Shown: positions 34,099-42,773 of the stretch, one piece after another | Layout of the letters: each line of letters begins with the position of its first letter | Position numbering within the stretch: position 1 is the first letter of the stretch | Assembly: GCA_017303575.1 (NCBI GenBank) | Contig: JAFLCL010000015.1 | Coordinates: 1 to 64,000 of the forward strand | Reading direction: 5' to 3' | From: Deltaproteobacteria bacterium | Lineage (GTDB): Bacteria > Myxococcota_A > Polyangia > Polyangiales > Sandaracinaceae | Length of the DNA stretch: 64,000 nt | The notes under the pieces: generated by a model | What the model saw: the letters and a program-made list of their open reading frames with translations, nothing else | Databases searched by the model: none | Told to the model about the DNA's origin: nothing | Position numbers and translations under genes: made by a program

Positions 34099-34113
34099 TT
34101 CGCGCACGAAATA
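34096..34113. promoter_or_regulatory. Perfect inverted repeat at the MFE-2 promoter, operator candidate
   Basis: TATTTCG-CGCA-CGAAATA is a perfect 7-base inverted repeat with a 4-base centre, AT-rich arms in a GC-rich gap, overlapping the -10 box and likely start site. Repressors of beta-oxidation genes (TetR-type FadR relatives) bind such palindromes; no regulator gene is next to it. Confidence 0.55.
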
Positions 34114-34188
34114 TCCGCCCGCGAAGTGTTGGGATCGCGTCCGACACGCGGGCCGAAGACCGAAACCCGGAACCGGAAGAGGCAGGCG

Positions 34189-37100
34189 ATGAGCGAGCTC
34201 AGGTACGACGGCAAGGTCGCGGTGGTCACCGGTGCAGGCAACGGCCTCGGCCGCGCGCATGCGCTCGCGTTCGCGAAGCGCGGCGCGAAGGTCGTGGTGA
34301 ACGACCTCGGCGGCAGCCACACCGGCGAGGGCAAGTCGGCGACGGCGGCCGACAAGGTCGTCGCCGAGATCGAGGCGATGGGCGGCAAGGCCGTCGCGAA
34401 CCACGACTCGGTCGAGAACGGCGAGGCGATCGTGAAGACCGCGATGGACGCCTTCGGTCGCATCGACGTGCTCGTGAACAACGCCGGCATCCTCCGCGAC
34501 GTCAGCTTCGCGAAGATGACCGAGCAGGACTGGAACCTCATCGACAAGGTCCACGTCTACGGCGCGTTCAAGTGCAGCCACGCGGTGTGGCCGATCATGC
34601 GCGATCAGAAGTTCGGTCGAATCCTCTTCACCTCGAGCGCAGCCGGCCTCTACGGCAACTTCGGTCAGGCCAACTACTCGATGGCCAAGCTCGGCCTGGT
34701 CGGCCTGATGCAGACGCTCGCGATCGAAGGCAAGAAGAACAACGTCTTCGCGAACGCCATCGCGCCCGTAGCGGGCTCGCGCATGACGGAGACGGTCCTT
34801 CCGCAAGATCTGCTCGATGCGCTGAAGCCCGAATACGTCACCGAGCTCGTCATGTGGCTCTGCAACGAGAAGTGCGAAGAGACCGGCGGCACGTTCGAGG
34901 TCGGCGGCGGCTTCTACGGCAAGCTGCGCTGGGAGCGCACGAAGGGCCGTGTGTTCCGGCTCGGTCGACCGGTGAGCGCGGAGGACATCCAGGCCGGCTG
35001 GGGCGACGTCACCAACTTCGAGGGCGCGACACACCCGCAGAACATCACCGCCGCGCTCGAGCCGATCATGGACAACGTGAAGGCCGGCCCGAGCAAGGGT
35101 GGCAATCAGTTCGTCGACGTCGATCAGGCGCTCGGATACCAGTTCCCCGAGATGACGTCGCGCTACGACGAGCGCGATCTGGCGCTCTACGCGCTCGGCG
35201 TCGGCGCCGCGGAGGATCCCCTCGATGCCAATGACCTCAAGCTCGTCTACGAGCTCAATGGCGAGGGCTTCGTGGGCCTGCCGACGTACGGCGTGGTGCC
35301 GGCGATCAACTGCATCTTCGAGCTCGGCAAGCAGGGCAAGACGGCGCCGGGCATGAACTACGGCCTCGACCGCGTGCTCCACGGCGAGCAGTACCTCGAG
35401 GTGCTGCGCCCCTTGCCGCCCAAGGCCAAGCTCACGCACAAGGCCACGATCAAGAGCATCTACGACAAGGGCAGTGAAGGCGGAAAGAAGGGCGGCGCCG
35501 TCGTCATCACCGCGTTCGAGAGCAAGGACGAGTCGGGTGAGGTGCTCTTCCGGAACGAGGTGTCGACCTTCGTGAAGGGCGCGGGCGGCTGGGGTGGTGA
35601 TCGCGGCCCGGACGAGAAGAACCTGAATGCCAGTCCGGATCGCGCCCCGGACAAGAGCGTCGAGCAGAAGATCCACCAGAACCAGGCCTTGCTCTATCGC
35701 CTCTCGGGCGACTGGAATCCCCTGCACGCCGATCCCTCGTTCGCCAAGGCGTTCGGCTTCGAGAAGCCGATCCTGCATGGTCTGTGCACGTTCGGCTACG
35801 CGGCTCGCCACGTGATCTCGAGCTTCGCGCCCAAGGGCGACGCGCGCCTCTTCAAGAGCATCAAGGTCCGCTTCGCCGATCCGGTGCTCCCGGGCGAGAC
35901 GATCGTCACCGAGATGTGGAAGGACAGCGAGACGAAGATCCTCTTCCGCGTGAAGAGCAAGGATCGCGACAAGGTCGTGATCTCCAATGGCGCCGTCGAG
36001 CTCTACACCGAGATCCCGAAGCCCAAGGCGAAGCCGGCTGCTGCCGCGGCGAGCGCGGGCGGTGGGCCCGTGGTGCCGAATTCGACCGATGTCTTCGCGG
36101 GCATCTCTGCCTTCCTCACGAAGGAAGCGGGCACGGGCGACCGCATCAAGACGGTCTTCCAGTTCAAGCTGAAGAACCCGGACGCCACGTGGACGATCGA
36201 TCTCTCGAGCGGCAATGGCTCGGTCGCTCAGGGCGAGAGCGCCCCGCCCGGCTGCACACTCGAGATCAGCGACGCGGACTTCATGGACATGTGCACCGGC
36301 AAGGCCGATGCGATGAAGCTCTTCACCGGTGGCAAGCTCAAGATCACCGGCAACATCATGGCCAGTCAGAAGCTCGACTTCCTCAAGAAGGTCGACCCGA
36401 ACGACGTGATGGCCTCGGCGCAGAAGCGCAGCGGTGGAAGCGCGGGCGCGGCGGCGGCTGCGACGAGCGCAGAGCCCACCAGCACGGACGTCTTCGGCGG
36501 CATCGCGAAGTACCTCGCGAAGACCGGTGGTCAGGGCGACAAGATCAAGACCGTCTTCCAGTTCAAGCTGAAGAACCCCGACGCGACGTGGACCATCGAC
36601 CTCGCCAGCGGTGACGGAAAGGTCGGTCAGGGCGAGACGGCGGCGCCGGGCTGCACGCTCGAGATCAGCGACGCGGACTTCATGGACATGTGCACCGGCA
36701 AGGCCGATGCGATGAAGCTCTTCACCGGCGGCAAGCTGAAGATCACCGGCAACATCATGGCCAGTCAGAAGCTCGACTTCCTCCGCAAGGTGGATCCGAG
36801 CGACGTGCTGGCGGCCATGAAGGAGCGTGGCGGTGGAGGCGGCGCAGCAGCCGCTCCGGCAGCGCCCGCGGCCTCCGCAGAGCCCACCAGCACCGATGTG
36901 TTCGGCGGCATCTCGAAGTACCTCGCGAAGACCGGCGGTCAGGGCGACAAGATCAAGACGGTCTTCCAATTCAAGCTCAAGAGCCCCGATGCCGTGTGGA
37001 CCATCGACCTCTCGGGTGGCGACGGAAAGGTCGGTCAGGGCGAGACGGCACCTCCCGGCTGCACGCTCGAGATCAGCGACGCGGACTTCATGGACATGTG

Positions 37101-37638
37101 CACCGGCAAGGCCGACGCCATGAAGCTCTTCAGCGGCGGCAAGCTGAAGATCACCGGCAACATCATGGCCAGTCAGAAGCTCGACTTCCTCCGCAAGGTC
37201 GACCCGAACGACGTGCTCGCGTCGATGAAGGAGCGCGTGGGCTCGGCGTCGGCGGGCGGCGGTGGCGGAGGGGCGGCGAAGCCCGCACCCGCATCGAGCG
37301 CTGGCGGCGGCGCGAGCAAGGCCAAGGACATCGCGAAGAAGATCGGCGAGCGCATGGCCGCGAACGCGAACCTCGCGAGCGAGGTCGGCGCGCTCATCGA
37401 GCTGCGCGTGAAGGACCCCGAGGCGATCTTCACCGTCGACCTCAAGAACGGACCGGGCGGCATCAAGGAGGGCAAGGCCGACAAGCCCGACGCGATCCTG
37501 ACGGTGGCCGACGCGGATCTCGTGACGCTCACCACGGGCGCCGAGTCGCTCAAGAGCCTCTACCAGCACGGCAAGGTGCGAGTCGACGGCGACGCGAAGG
37601 TCGTCCGCAAGCTCGCCTTCCTCGAGAAGATCGGCTGA
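34189..37638 (+). CDS. MFE-2-type multifunctional beta-oxidation enzyme with four SCP2 domains
   Basis: 1149 residues from ATG 34189 (AGAGG upstream). Residues 1-300 are a D-3-hydroxyacyl-CoA dehydrogenase of the SDR family (VVTGAGNGLGRAHALAF, Tyr/Lys in NYSMAKLG); about 320-460 and 480-610 are the two hot-dog halves of an enoyl-CoA hydratase 2, the second holding YRLSGDWNPLHADPSFA with its catalytic Asp and His. SCP2 domains follow at about 631-746, 763-880, 898-1014 and 1043-1149. Human HSD17B4 has the same order but one SCP2 domain. Domains 1-3 are nearly identical in DNA; the fourth is diverged. Cytoplasmic. Confidence 0.93.
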   Translation: MSELRYDGKVAVVTGAGNGLGRAHALAFAKRGAKVVVNDLGGSHTGEGKSATAADKVVAEIEAMGGKAVANHDSVENGEAIVKTAMDAFGRIDVLVNNAGILRDVSFAKMTEQDWNLIDKVHVYGAFKCSHAVWPIMRDQKFGRILFTSSAAGLYGNFGQANYSMAKLGLVGLMQTLAIEGKKNNVFANAIAPVAGSRMTETVLPQDLLDALKPEYVTELVMWLCNEKCEETGGTFEVGGGFYGKLRWERTKGRVFRLGRPVSAEDIQAGWGDVTNFEGATHPQNITAALEPIMDNVKAGPSKGGNQFVDVDQALGYQFPEMTSRYDERDLALYALGVGAAEDPLDANDLKLVYELNGEGFVGLPTYGVVPAINCIFELGKQGKTAPGMNYGLDRVLHGEQYLEVLRPLPPKAKLTHKATIKSIYDKGSEGGKKGGAVVITAFESKDESGEVLFRNEVSTFVKGAGGWGGDRGPDEKNLNASPDRAPDKSVEQKIHQNQALLYRLSGDWNPLHADPSFAKAFGFEKPILHGLCTFGYAARHVISSFAPKGDARLFKSIKVRFADPVLPGETIVTEMWKDSETKILFRVKSKDRDKVVISNGAVELYTEIPKPKAKPAAAAASAGGGPVVPNSTDVFAGISAFLTKEAGTGDRIKTVFQFKLKNPDATWTIDLSSGNGSVAQGESAPPGCTLEISDADFMDMCTGKADAMKLFTGGKLKITGNIMASQKLDFLKKVDPNDVMASAQKRSGGSAGAAAAATSAEPTSTDVFGGIAKYLAKTGGQGDKIKTVFQFKLKNPDATWTIDLASGDGKVGQGETAAPGCTLEISDADFMDMCTGKADAMKLFTGGKLKITGNIMASQKLDFLRKVDPSDVLAAMKERGGGGGAAAAPAAPAASAEPTSTDVFGGISKYLAKTGGQGDKIKTVFQFKLKSPDAVWTIDLSGGDGKVGQGETAPPGCTLEISDADFMDMCTGKADAMKLFSGGKLKITGNIMASQKLDFLRKVDPNDVLASMKERVGSASAGGGGGGAAKPAPASSAGGGASKAKDIAKKIGERMAANANLASEVGALIELRVKDPEAIFTVDLKNGPGGIKEGKADKPDAILTVADADLVTLTTGAESLKSLYQHGKVRVDGDAKVVRKLAFLEKIG
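36078..37230 (+). repeat. Three tandem near-identical SCP2-coding repeats
   Basis: The same DNA block, for example GACGCGGACTTCATGGACAT, starts at 36271, 36670 and 37078, giving periods of 399 and 408 bases. Between 36252 and 36383 the three copies differ at only a few bases. Linkers between copies are Ala/Gly-rich and vary in length. Confidence 0.9.
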
Positions 37639-37693
37639 CCGCCGACTCCGAACCACGAAATCGAATCAGACCCAATCCATCAGGAGTACCCAC

Positions 37694-38875
37694 ATGGGAC
37701 GAAGAGTGAACGTGATCGGCGTCGGCATGGTGAAGTTCCAGAAGCCGGGCGCGAGCGACGACTACAACGTGATGGCCGCCAAGGCGATCCGGGAGGCGAT
37801 GAAAGACTCGGGCGTGAAGTTCGAAGACGTGGAGCAGGCGTATGCCGGCTACGTCTACGGCGACTCCACGTGCGGTCAGCGCGCCGTCTACGAGGTGGGC
37901 CTCACGGGCATCCCCGTCGTGAACGTGAACAACAACTGCTCCACCGGCTCGACGGCGCTCTTCCTCGCGCGCCAGGCCGTCGAGGGAGGCCTGGCCGAGT
38001 GCGTGCTCGCCGTCGGCTTCGAGCAGATGCAGAAGGGCGCGCTCGTCGCCCAGTGGAACGACCGCACGAACCCGCTCGATCGTCACGCGAACGTGATGAA
38101 CGAAGAGCAGGGCGTGACGGGCGCGCCGGGCGCCGCGCAGATGTTCGGCGGCGCGGGACGCGAGTACCGCTGGAAGTACGGCACCAAGCGCGAGACATTC
38201 GCGAAGGTCGCGGAGAAGGCGCGCAAGCACGCGGCGAAGAACCCGTACGCCCTCTTCCAGGAGACGTACTCGGTCGACGAGATCCTCGCCTCGCCCGAGG
38301 TCTTCGATCCGCTCACGCGCTACCAGTGCTGCCCGCCCACGTGCGGCGCCGCCGCGGCGATCCTCTGTTCGGACGAGTTCGCCAAGAAGCACGGCATCGC
38401 GAATCCTGTGTGGGTCGCCGGTCAGGCGATGACGACCGACTACAGCTCGAGCTTCGATGCGCACTCGATGATCAAGATGGTCGGCTTCGACATGACGAAG
38501 GCCGCGGCCGACAAGGTCTATGCGCAGTCGGGCCTGGGGCCGAAGGACGTGCAGGTCGTCGAGCTCCACGACTGCTTCACGACCAATGAAGTCCTCACGT
38601 ACGAGGGCCTCGGGCTCGCGAACGAGGGCGAGGCCGAGAAGATGATCTGGGACGGCGACAACACCTTCGGGGGCAAGTGGGTCACGAACCCGTCGGGCGG
38701 ACTCCTCTCGAAGGGCCACCCGCTCGGCGCCACCGGCCTCGCGCAGTGCACCGAGCTCGTCTGGCAGCTCCGCGGAACCGCGGGGGATCGTCAGGTCCCG
38801 AACGCGAAGGTCGCGCTCCAGCACAACCTCGGCCTCGGTGGAGCCTGCGTGGTGACGATGTACCGCCGCGACTGA
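37694..38875 (+). CDS. SCP-x-type thiolase (lipid-transfer thiolase)
   Basis: 393 residues with CAGGAG upstream. VNNNCSTGSTALFLA holds the acyl-accepting Cys (about residue 94), VVELHDCFTTNE and LSKGHPLGATG the catalytic His sites, and the C-terminal ALQHNLGLGGACVV the usual CxG. SCP-x thiolases cleave 3-oxoacyl-CoA, including branched or sterol side-chain intermediates. It is 55 bases after the MFE-2 gene and is the next step of the same cycle, so the two form an operon. The own SCP2 domain of animal SCP-x is absent here; the neighbour has four. Confidence 0.93.
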   Translation: MGRRVNVIGVGMVKFQKPGASDDYNVMAAKAIREAMKDSGVKFEDVEQAYAGYVYGDSTCGQRAVYEVGLTGIPVVNVNNNCSTGSTALFLARQAVEGGLAECVLAVGFEQMQKGALVAQWNDRTNPLDRHANVMNEEQGVTGAPGAAQMFGGAGREYRWKYGTKRETFAKVAEKARKHAAKNPYALFQETYSVDEILASPEVFDPLTRYQCCPPTCGAAAAILCSDEFAKKHGIANPVWVAGQAMTTDYSSSFDAHSMIKMVGFDMTKAAADKVYAQSGLGPKDVQVVELHDCFTTNEVLTYEGLGLANEGEAEKMIWDGDNTFGGKWVTNPSGGLLSKGHPLGATGLAQCTELVWQLRGTAGDRQVPNAKVALQHNLGLGGACVVTMYRRD

Positions 38876-38902
38876 CACGCTCGAGCCATCTCCACGAAGA
38901 GC

Positions 38903-38937
38903 ACGAGCTCCGCATGGTTCCGACCTGCGGAGCTCGT
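38903..38937 (+). terminator. Terminator after the beta-oxidation operon
   Basis: ACGAGCTCCGCA pairs perfectly with TGCGGAGCTCGT over 12 bases with an 11-base loop, 28 bases after the thiolase stop, followed by the pyrimidine-rich CTCCTTTCTG. Good candidate for a rho-independent terminator, although the T-run is short. Confidence 0.6.
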
Positions 38938-39056
38938 CTCCTTTCTGCGCTCGGCCTGCGGGCCCCCTCGCCACGCGACGCGAGGGTAGCGTCCTGTTGT
39001 CACGCTGACGCTCATCGATCCTGTGCTGCATCTCGTGTCATGCGAGTCTGCGCACC

Positions 39057-39548
39057 ATGACCAGAGCCTTCTTCTTCGCGCTCGCGATCGTGACCGCGAT
39101 CGACGTGAGCGGCTGCTGCTGCTGCTTCGGCGGTGACTGGTCGCAGTTCGCACCCCCGACGACCGACGACGCAGGCGCGGAGGCCGAGGCGCGTCGCCAC
39201 TACGTGGCGCAGGCGCAGGCGCTCCTCGCGCAGCTGGCCGAAGATGCGGGCGGCGCGAGCGGATGCACGAGCGGGGTCGCCGACTTCGCCGCCAGGGTCA
39301 CGGTGGCCGTGATCTCGCGAGGACACGCCGGCTCCGACTCGGCCGCGCAGGTCCAGATCGATCCCGCCGCGTGCTTCACGCGCGTCGTGGTGCTCGTCGT
39401 GCTCACCGAAGGGGTGTGGCACGCGGTGTCGATGGTCGCCGACGCGATCGATGGGCGCACCGTCGCGCTCGGCACCGACCCCGGCTACCTGCTTCAGATC
39501 GACGTGGGGGGCGGTGACTCAGACTTCGGCTCGGACGAGATGTTCTGA
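39057..39548 (+). CDS. Small lipoprotein with a poly-Cys lipobox
   Basis: 163 residues. Hydrophobic N-terminus ends in DVSGCCCCFGG; the first Cys is likely lipidated and the three others may be lipidated too or form disulfides. The remaining domain is Ala/Asp/Val-rich with two further Cys (CTSGVADF, AACFTRVVVLVV). No family recognised. The next gene (the kinase) starts 65 bases after its stop on the same strand. Confidence 0.6.
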   Translation: MTRAFFFALAIVTAIDVSGCCCCFGGDWSQFAPPTTDDAGAEAEARRHYVAQAQALLAQLAEDAGGASGCTSGVADFAARVTVAVISRGHAGSDSAAQVQIDPAACFTRVVVLVVLTEGVWHAVSMVADAIDGRTVALGTDPGYLLQIDVGGGDSDFGSDEMF

Positions 39549-39612
39549 CGCCACGCGGGGGCCGAGAGCGGATGCCCTCAAGCTCGCAGGGATCACGTCC
39601 GATGAGTCGTCG

Positions 39613-41496
39613 ATGGCTCTCGTCGCCACACGTGCCACACGTGCGTCCGTGTCCTCGAAACCGCGACCTGCCCCGGTCGCGTCGAGTGTCCTCGGTCTGT
39701 GCGGTCGCGTGCTCGGTAGCTACCGGCTGATCACCGAGCTCGGGCAGGGCGGCATGGGCACCGTGTACTACGCGGAGCACGTGTCCCTGCCACGTCGGGC
39801 GGCGGTGAAGGTGCTCGGCGACGACGTCGCGCGTGATCCGGATCTCGTGGCTCGCTTCTTCGACGAGGCACGCGCGGCCAATCGCATCCGACATCCGGCC
39901 ATCGTCGACGTCATGGACCTCGGCGAGAGCGATGGCGTCCACTTCCTCGTGATGGAGCTGCTCGAGGGCGAGACGCTGGGCGCTCGCCTCGAGCGCGTCG
40001 AGCGCATGCGTCCCGCGGAGGTCGTCGCGCTCTTCGGCCAGGCGTGCGACGCGCTCGAGGCCGCGCACGAGCGCGGGATCGTCCACCGTGACCTCAAGCC
40101 AGAAAACCTCTTCCTCGCGCGCCATGCCGACGGCGAACGCGTGAAGATCCTCGACTTCGGGATCGCGAAGCTGATCGGCCACGGTGACGTTCGGCGCACG
40201 CGCACGGGCCTCGTGCTCGGGACACCGACGTACATGTCACCGGAGCAGTGCGTGGGCGCGCGCTGTCTCGACGCGCGCAGCGACGTGTACTCGATCGGCG
40301 TGGTGCTGTTCGAGACGTTGACGGGACGGCCCCCGTTCATGTCGGACTCCGCCGGTCAGCTGATCGTCTCGCACGCGTGCGAGGTACCGCCCACGCTGCG
40401 ATCGATCGACGCGACGATCCCCGAGGGCCTCGACGAGCTCGTCGCGCGCACCCTGTCGAAGTCGCCCGACGACCGACCCGGCTCCATGCGCGAGCTGCGG
40501 CTCGCGCTCGAGGCCGCGCTGACCCCCAAGGTCGCGACGCACTTGAGCGGTGCTCTCCGCGGCGCGCGCACGACCAAAGAAGAGGTCGAGCGCATCGAGA
40601 TCGCGCAGACACGCGCGGTGGGCACCCGCCTCCGCGAGATCATCCGCGAGAGGCTCGAGCGAGATCGCCTGCCACTTCCCTCGATGCCTCGCGTCGTGCT
40701 GCGCGCGCTCGATCTCGTGCGCGACGAGTCGGTGGGCCTCGGTCGGGTGGCCGCCGAGCTGGAGGGCGATCCACTGGTGGTGCCCGCGGTGCTCAAGCTC
40801 GCGAACAGTGCGGCCCTCGGGGGCGCGTCGCGGATCACGAGCCTCGAGGCAGCGGTCACGCGCATCGGCGCGAGGCGCCTCAAGACGCTCTTGACGGAGT
40901 GTGCCGCGCGCGAGGTGTTCCGATCGCGCGATCCCGCCGTGGCGAGGGCGTTCCACGCGATCTGGAGCCACTGCATCGCTGTCGGCACGTTGGGGCGTGC
41001 GCTCGCGCGCGGCGAGCCCGTGGCCGGAGACGAGGTCCACCTCGCGGGGCTCCTCCACGACGTGGGCAAGCCCGTCGTCGGCGCGCTCTTGCTCGACACG
41101 GAACGCCAGCTGCTGCGCCAGCTGGGTGTGCCCGTGATGGGTGAGTCGCTGTGGCTGAAGATCATCGACGCGTGCCACGTGGATGTCGGCACCGCGATCG
41201 CGAAGAAGTGGGCACTGCCCGAGCCGATCGCGGCCATGGTGGGGCGGACGCACGATCCCGCTGGGGCGCCCGACGCGATCGAGAGCTGGCTCGGCTACGG
41301 ACACCGACTCGCCGAGCAACGCGCGCTCGGCGCGAGCCCGACGCCCAACGACGACCTCGAGGTCCGTCTCGTCGAGGCGCGACGCGCACGCGGCGGCACC
41401 GTCGAGCGTGAAGACGCCGCGGTCGAGTCACTCATCGAGATCCTCGGCACACGCCCGCGCGCCAAGCGAGACGTGACGCGCACCAAGCGTGGCTGA
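39613..41496 (+). CDS. Ser/Thr protein kinase fused to an HDOD domain
   Basis: 627 residues from ATG 39613; the start is the least certain point. Kinase: GQGGMGTVY at 44-52, Lys66 (AVKVL), HRDLKPEN at 158-165, DFG at 181-183, TPTYMSPEQ at 204-212. From about 340 to 560 is an HDOD domain: PLPSMPRVVLRALDLV, DPLVVPAVLKLANSA, and LAGLLHDVGKPVV at about 477-489. HDOD domains are HD-GYP relatives that mostly lack phosphodiesterase activity and act as signalling scaffolds. A PknB-like kinase with an HDOD tail suggests a signal protein that phosphorylates and scaffolds at once. No transmembrane segment, so cytoplasmic. Confidence 0.9.
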   Translation: MALVATRATRASVSSKPRPAPVASSVLGLCGRVLGSYRLITELGQGGMGTVYYAEHVSLPRRAAVKVLGDDVARDPDLVARFFDEARAANRIRHPAIVDVMDLGESDGVHFLVMELLEGETLGARLERVERMRPAEVVALFGQACDALEAAHERGIVHRDLKPENLFLARHADGERVKILDFGIAKLIGHGDVRRTRTGLVLGTPTYMSPEQCVGARCLDARSDVYSIGVVLFETLTGRPPFMSDSAGQLIVSHACEVPPTLRSIDATIPEGLDELVARTLSKSPDDRPGSMRELRLALEAALTPKVATHLSGALRGARTTKEEVERIEIAQTRAVGTRLREIIRERLERDRLPLPSMPRVVLRALDLVRDESVGLGRVAAELEGDPLVVPAVLKLANSAALGGASRITSLEAAVTRIGARRLKTLLTECAAREVFRSRDPAVARAFHAIWSHCIAVGTLGRALARGEPVAGDEVHLAGLLHDVGKPVVGALLLDTERQLLRQLGVPVMGESLWLKIIDACHVDVGTAIAKKWALPEPIAAMVGRTHDPAGAPDAIESWLGYGHRLAEQRALGASPTPNDDLEVRLVEARRARGGTVEREDAAVESLIEILGTRPRAKRDVTRTKRG

Positions 41497-41580
41497 GCGG
41501 GATCCCCTGCGAATAGACAACGCGCACCCTTCGCATCGGCACGCCGGTCGCGCATGCTCGCCGCCAACGGAGGAGCGCGC

Positions 41581-42270
41581 ATGAGCAAAGGAACGATCAT
41601 CGTCTGTGGACACGGCCCCGGCATCTCGGAGGCCGTCGCACGTCGGTTCGGCAAGGAGGGCTACGCCGTCGCGCTGGTCGCGCGGAACGCCGATCGCGTG
41701 ACGGCAGCAGCGGAGGCGCTGACGAAGGAGGGGATCACGGCGCGGGCCTTTCCCACCGACCTCGGACAGCTCGACATGGTGCGCGGGATGATCCGGGACG
41801 TGAAGAAGGCGCTCGGCCCCACCACCGTCATCCACTGGAACGCACTCTCGTTCGGCGCGAGCGATCTGACCAAGGACGCCGTCGAGTCGCTCGATGCGGT
41901 CCTCCACGTGAGCGTGCACGGCATGATCGCCGCGACCCAGGAGGCGCTCCCCGACCTCGAGGCCGCCAAGGGCTCACTGCTCGTGACGGGAGGAGGCTTC
42001 TGCTTCTACGACCCCAAAGTCGACGGCTTCGCAGTGCAGGTCGGCGCGATGGGCGTCGCCATCGGAAAAGCCGCCCAGCACAAGGCGACGGGCCTGCTCC
42101 ACGTGGCGCTCGCGCCGCGGGGCGTCTACGTCGGCGAGGTCGTGGTCATGGGCTCGGTGAAGGGCACGCCGTGGGATCAGGGCCAGGCCACGCTCGAGGC
42201 GTCGACGGTCGCGCAGCGATTCTGGGATCTGCACACCTCGCGCGCAGAAGCGACGACGAACGTCAGCTGA
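41581..42270 (+). CDS. Atypical short-chain dehydrogenase/reductase
   Basis: 229 residues. The start is supported by GGAGGAG five bases before the ATG; longer in-frame starts lack this. CGHGPGIS at about 9-16 is a variant of the TGxxxGIG loop, and FPTDL and LHVSVHG match later SDR blocks. In the catalytic part the usual Tyr-x-x-x-Lys is missing: only Gly-Ala-Met-Gly-Val-Ala-Ile-Gly-Lys is seen near residue 160, so the Tyr position is not filled. It may bind a nucleotide without normal SDR catalysis. Its stop overlaps the convergent GreA/GreB-like gene in TCAGCTGA. Confidence 0.7.
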   Translation: MSKGTIIVCGHGPGISEAVARRFGKEGYAVALVARNADRVTAAAEALTKEGITARAFPTDLGQLDMVRGMIRDVKKALGPTTVIHWNALSFGASDLTKDAVESLDAVLHVSVHGMIAATQEALPDLEAAKGSLLVTGGGFCFYDPKVDGFAVQVGAMGVAIGKAAQHKATGLLHVALAPRGVYVGEVVVMGSVKGTPWDQGQATLEASTVAQRFWDLHTSRAEATTNVS

Positions 42271-42769
42271 TCTCTTCGATCTCCCACAGGCGTGTCTTGC
42301 CGGCGACGAGCAGCTCGACCTCGTCGCCTGCCTGTCTTCCAGTGATGGCTCGACCCGCGGGCGACGCAGGCGTCAGCACGGTGATGGCGAGGCCGTCGAT
42401 GACCAACTCGGTGCCGCCGCCTTGCGCGGACACGAAGAACACGCGCGGCTCGTCGTCGACGCGCGCGCGCACGAGGCAGCCGATGCCGATCTTGGCGTCG
42501 GGCTCGAACCGGCGCACTGGCACCGTCGTGAAGCGACTGGCCTCTTCGGCCAATTGCTCCGTGCGCATCGCCTGACCACGCGCGACGTAGCTCTGTTCCG
42601 TCGCGCGCATGTCTTTGTCGCCCTCGCTCCGGTTCTCCTCGTGCGTGGCGCCCTTGCGGGTGTCCTCGGCCACGCTCGCCATGGCAGCCAGCGCGTCCGC
42701 CAGCGCCTTGGACAACGCCGAGTGAACTCTCTCCTTGTCGGGGAGCACGACTTTCTTCTTCGTGGCCAT
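42263..42769 (-). CDS. GreA/GreB-like transcription factor
   Basis: 168 residues from ATG 42769, with GGAGTGAGG upstream. An N-terminal helical, coiled-coil part (ERVHSALSKALADALAAM, EQSYVARGQAMRTEQLAEE) is followed by the globular C-terminal domain with VRRFEPDAKIGIGCLVRARVDDEP and AGRAITGRQAGDEVEL, the FKBP-like fold of GreA/GreB and Rnk. The acidic tip of the coiled coil (Asp-Lys-Asp in EGDKDMRAT) may project into the RNA polymerase channel as in GreA. It is the last gene of the run from 44125; spacing to the lipocalin is only four bases. Confidence 0.82.
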   Translation of the reverse strand: MATKKKVVLPDKERVHSALSKALADALAAMASVAEDTRKGATHEENRSEGDKDMRATEQSYVARGQAMRTEQLAEEASRFTTVPVRRFEPDAKIGIGCLVRARVDDEPRVFFVSAQGGGTELVIDGLAITVLTPASPAGRAITGRQAGDEVELLVAGKTRLWEIEEIS

Positions 42770-42773
42770 GGCC

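Noticed and set aside
36078-37230. Tandem DNA repeats as a possible mobile or satellite element
   Set aside because: They are in frame and code for SCP2 domains of one enzyme.
33352-37656. Open frame of 1434 codons on the minus strand, antisense to MFE-2
   Set aside because: Only the last 216 codons are real (the CAP protein). The rest is rich in Arg, Leu, Ala, His and Glu as expected for a shadow and is opposite clear MFE-2 domains.
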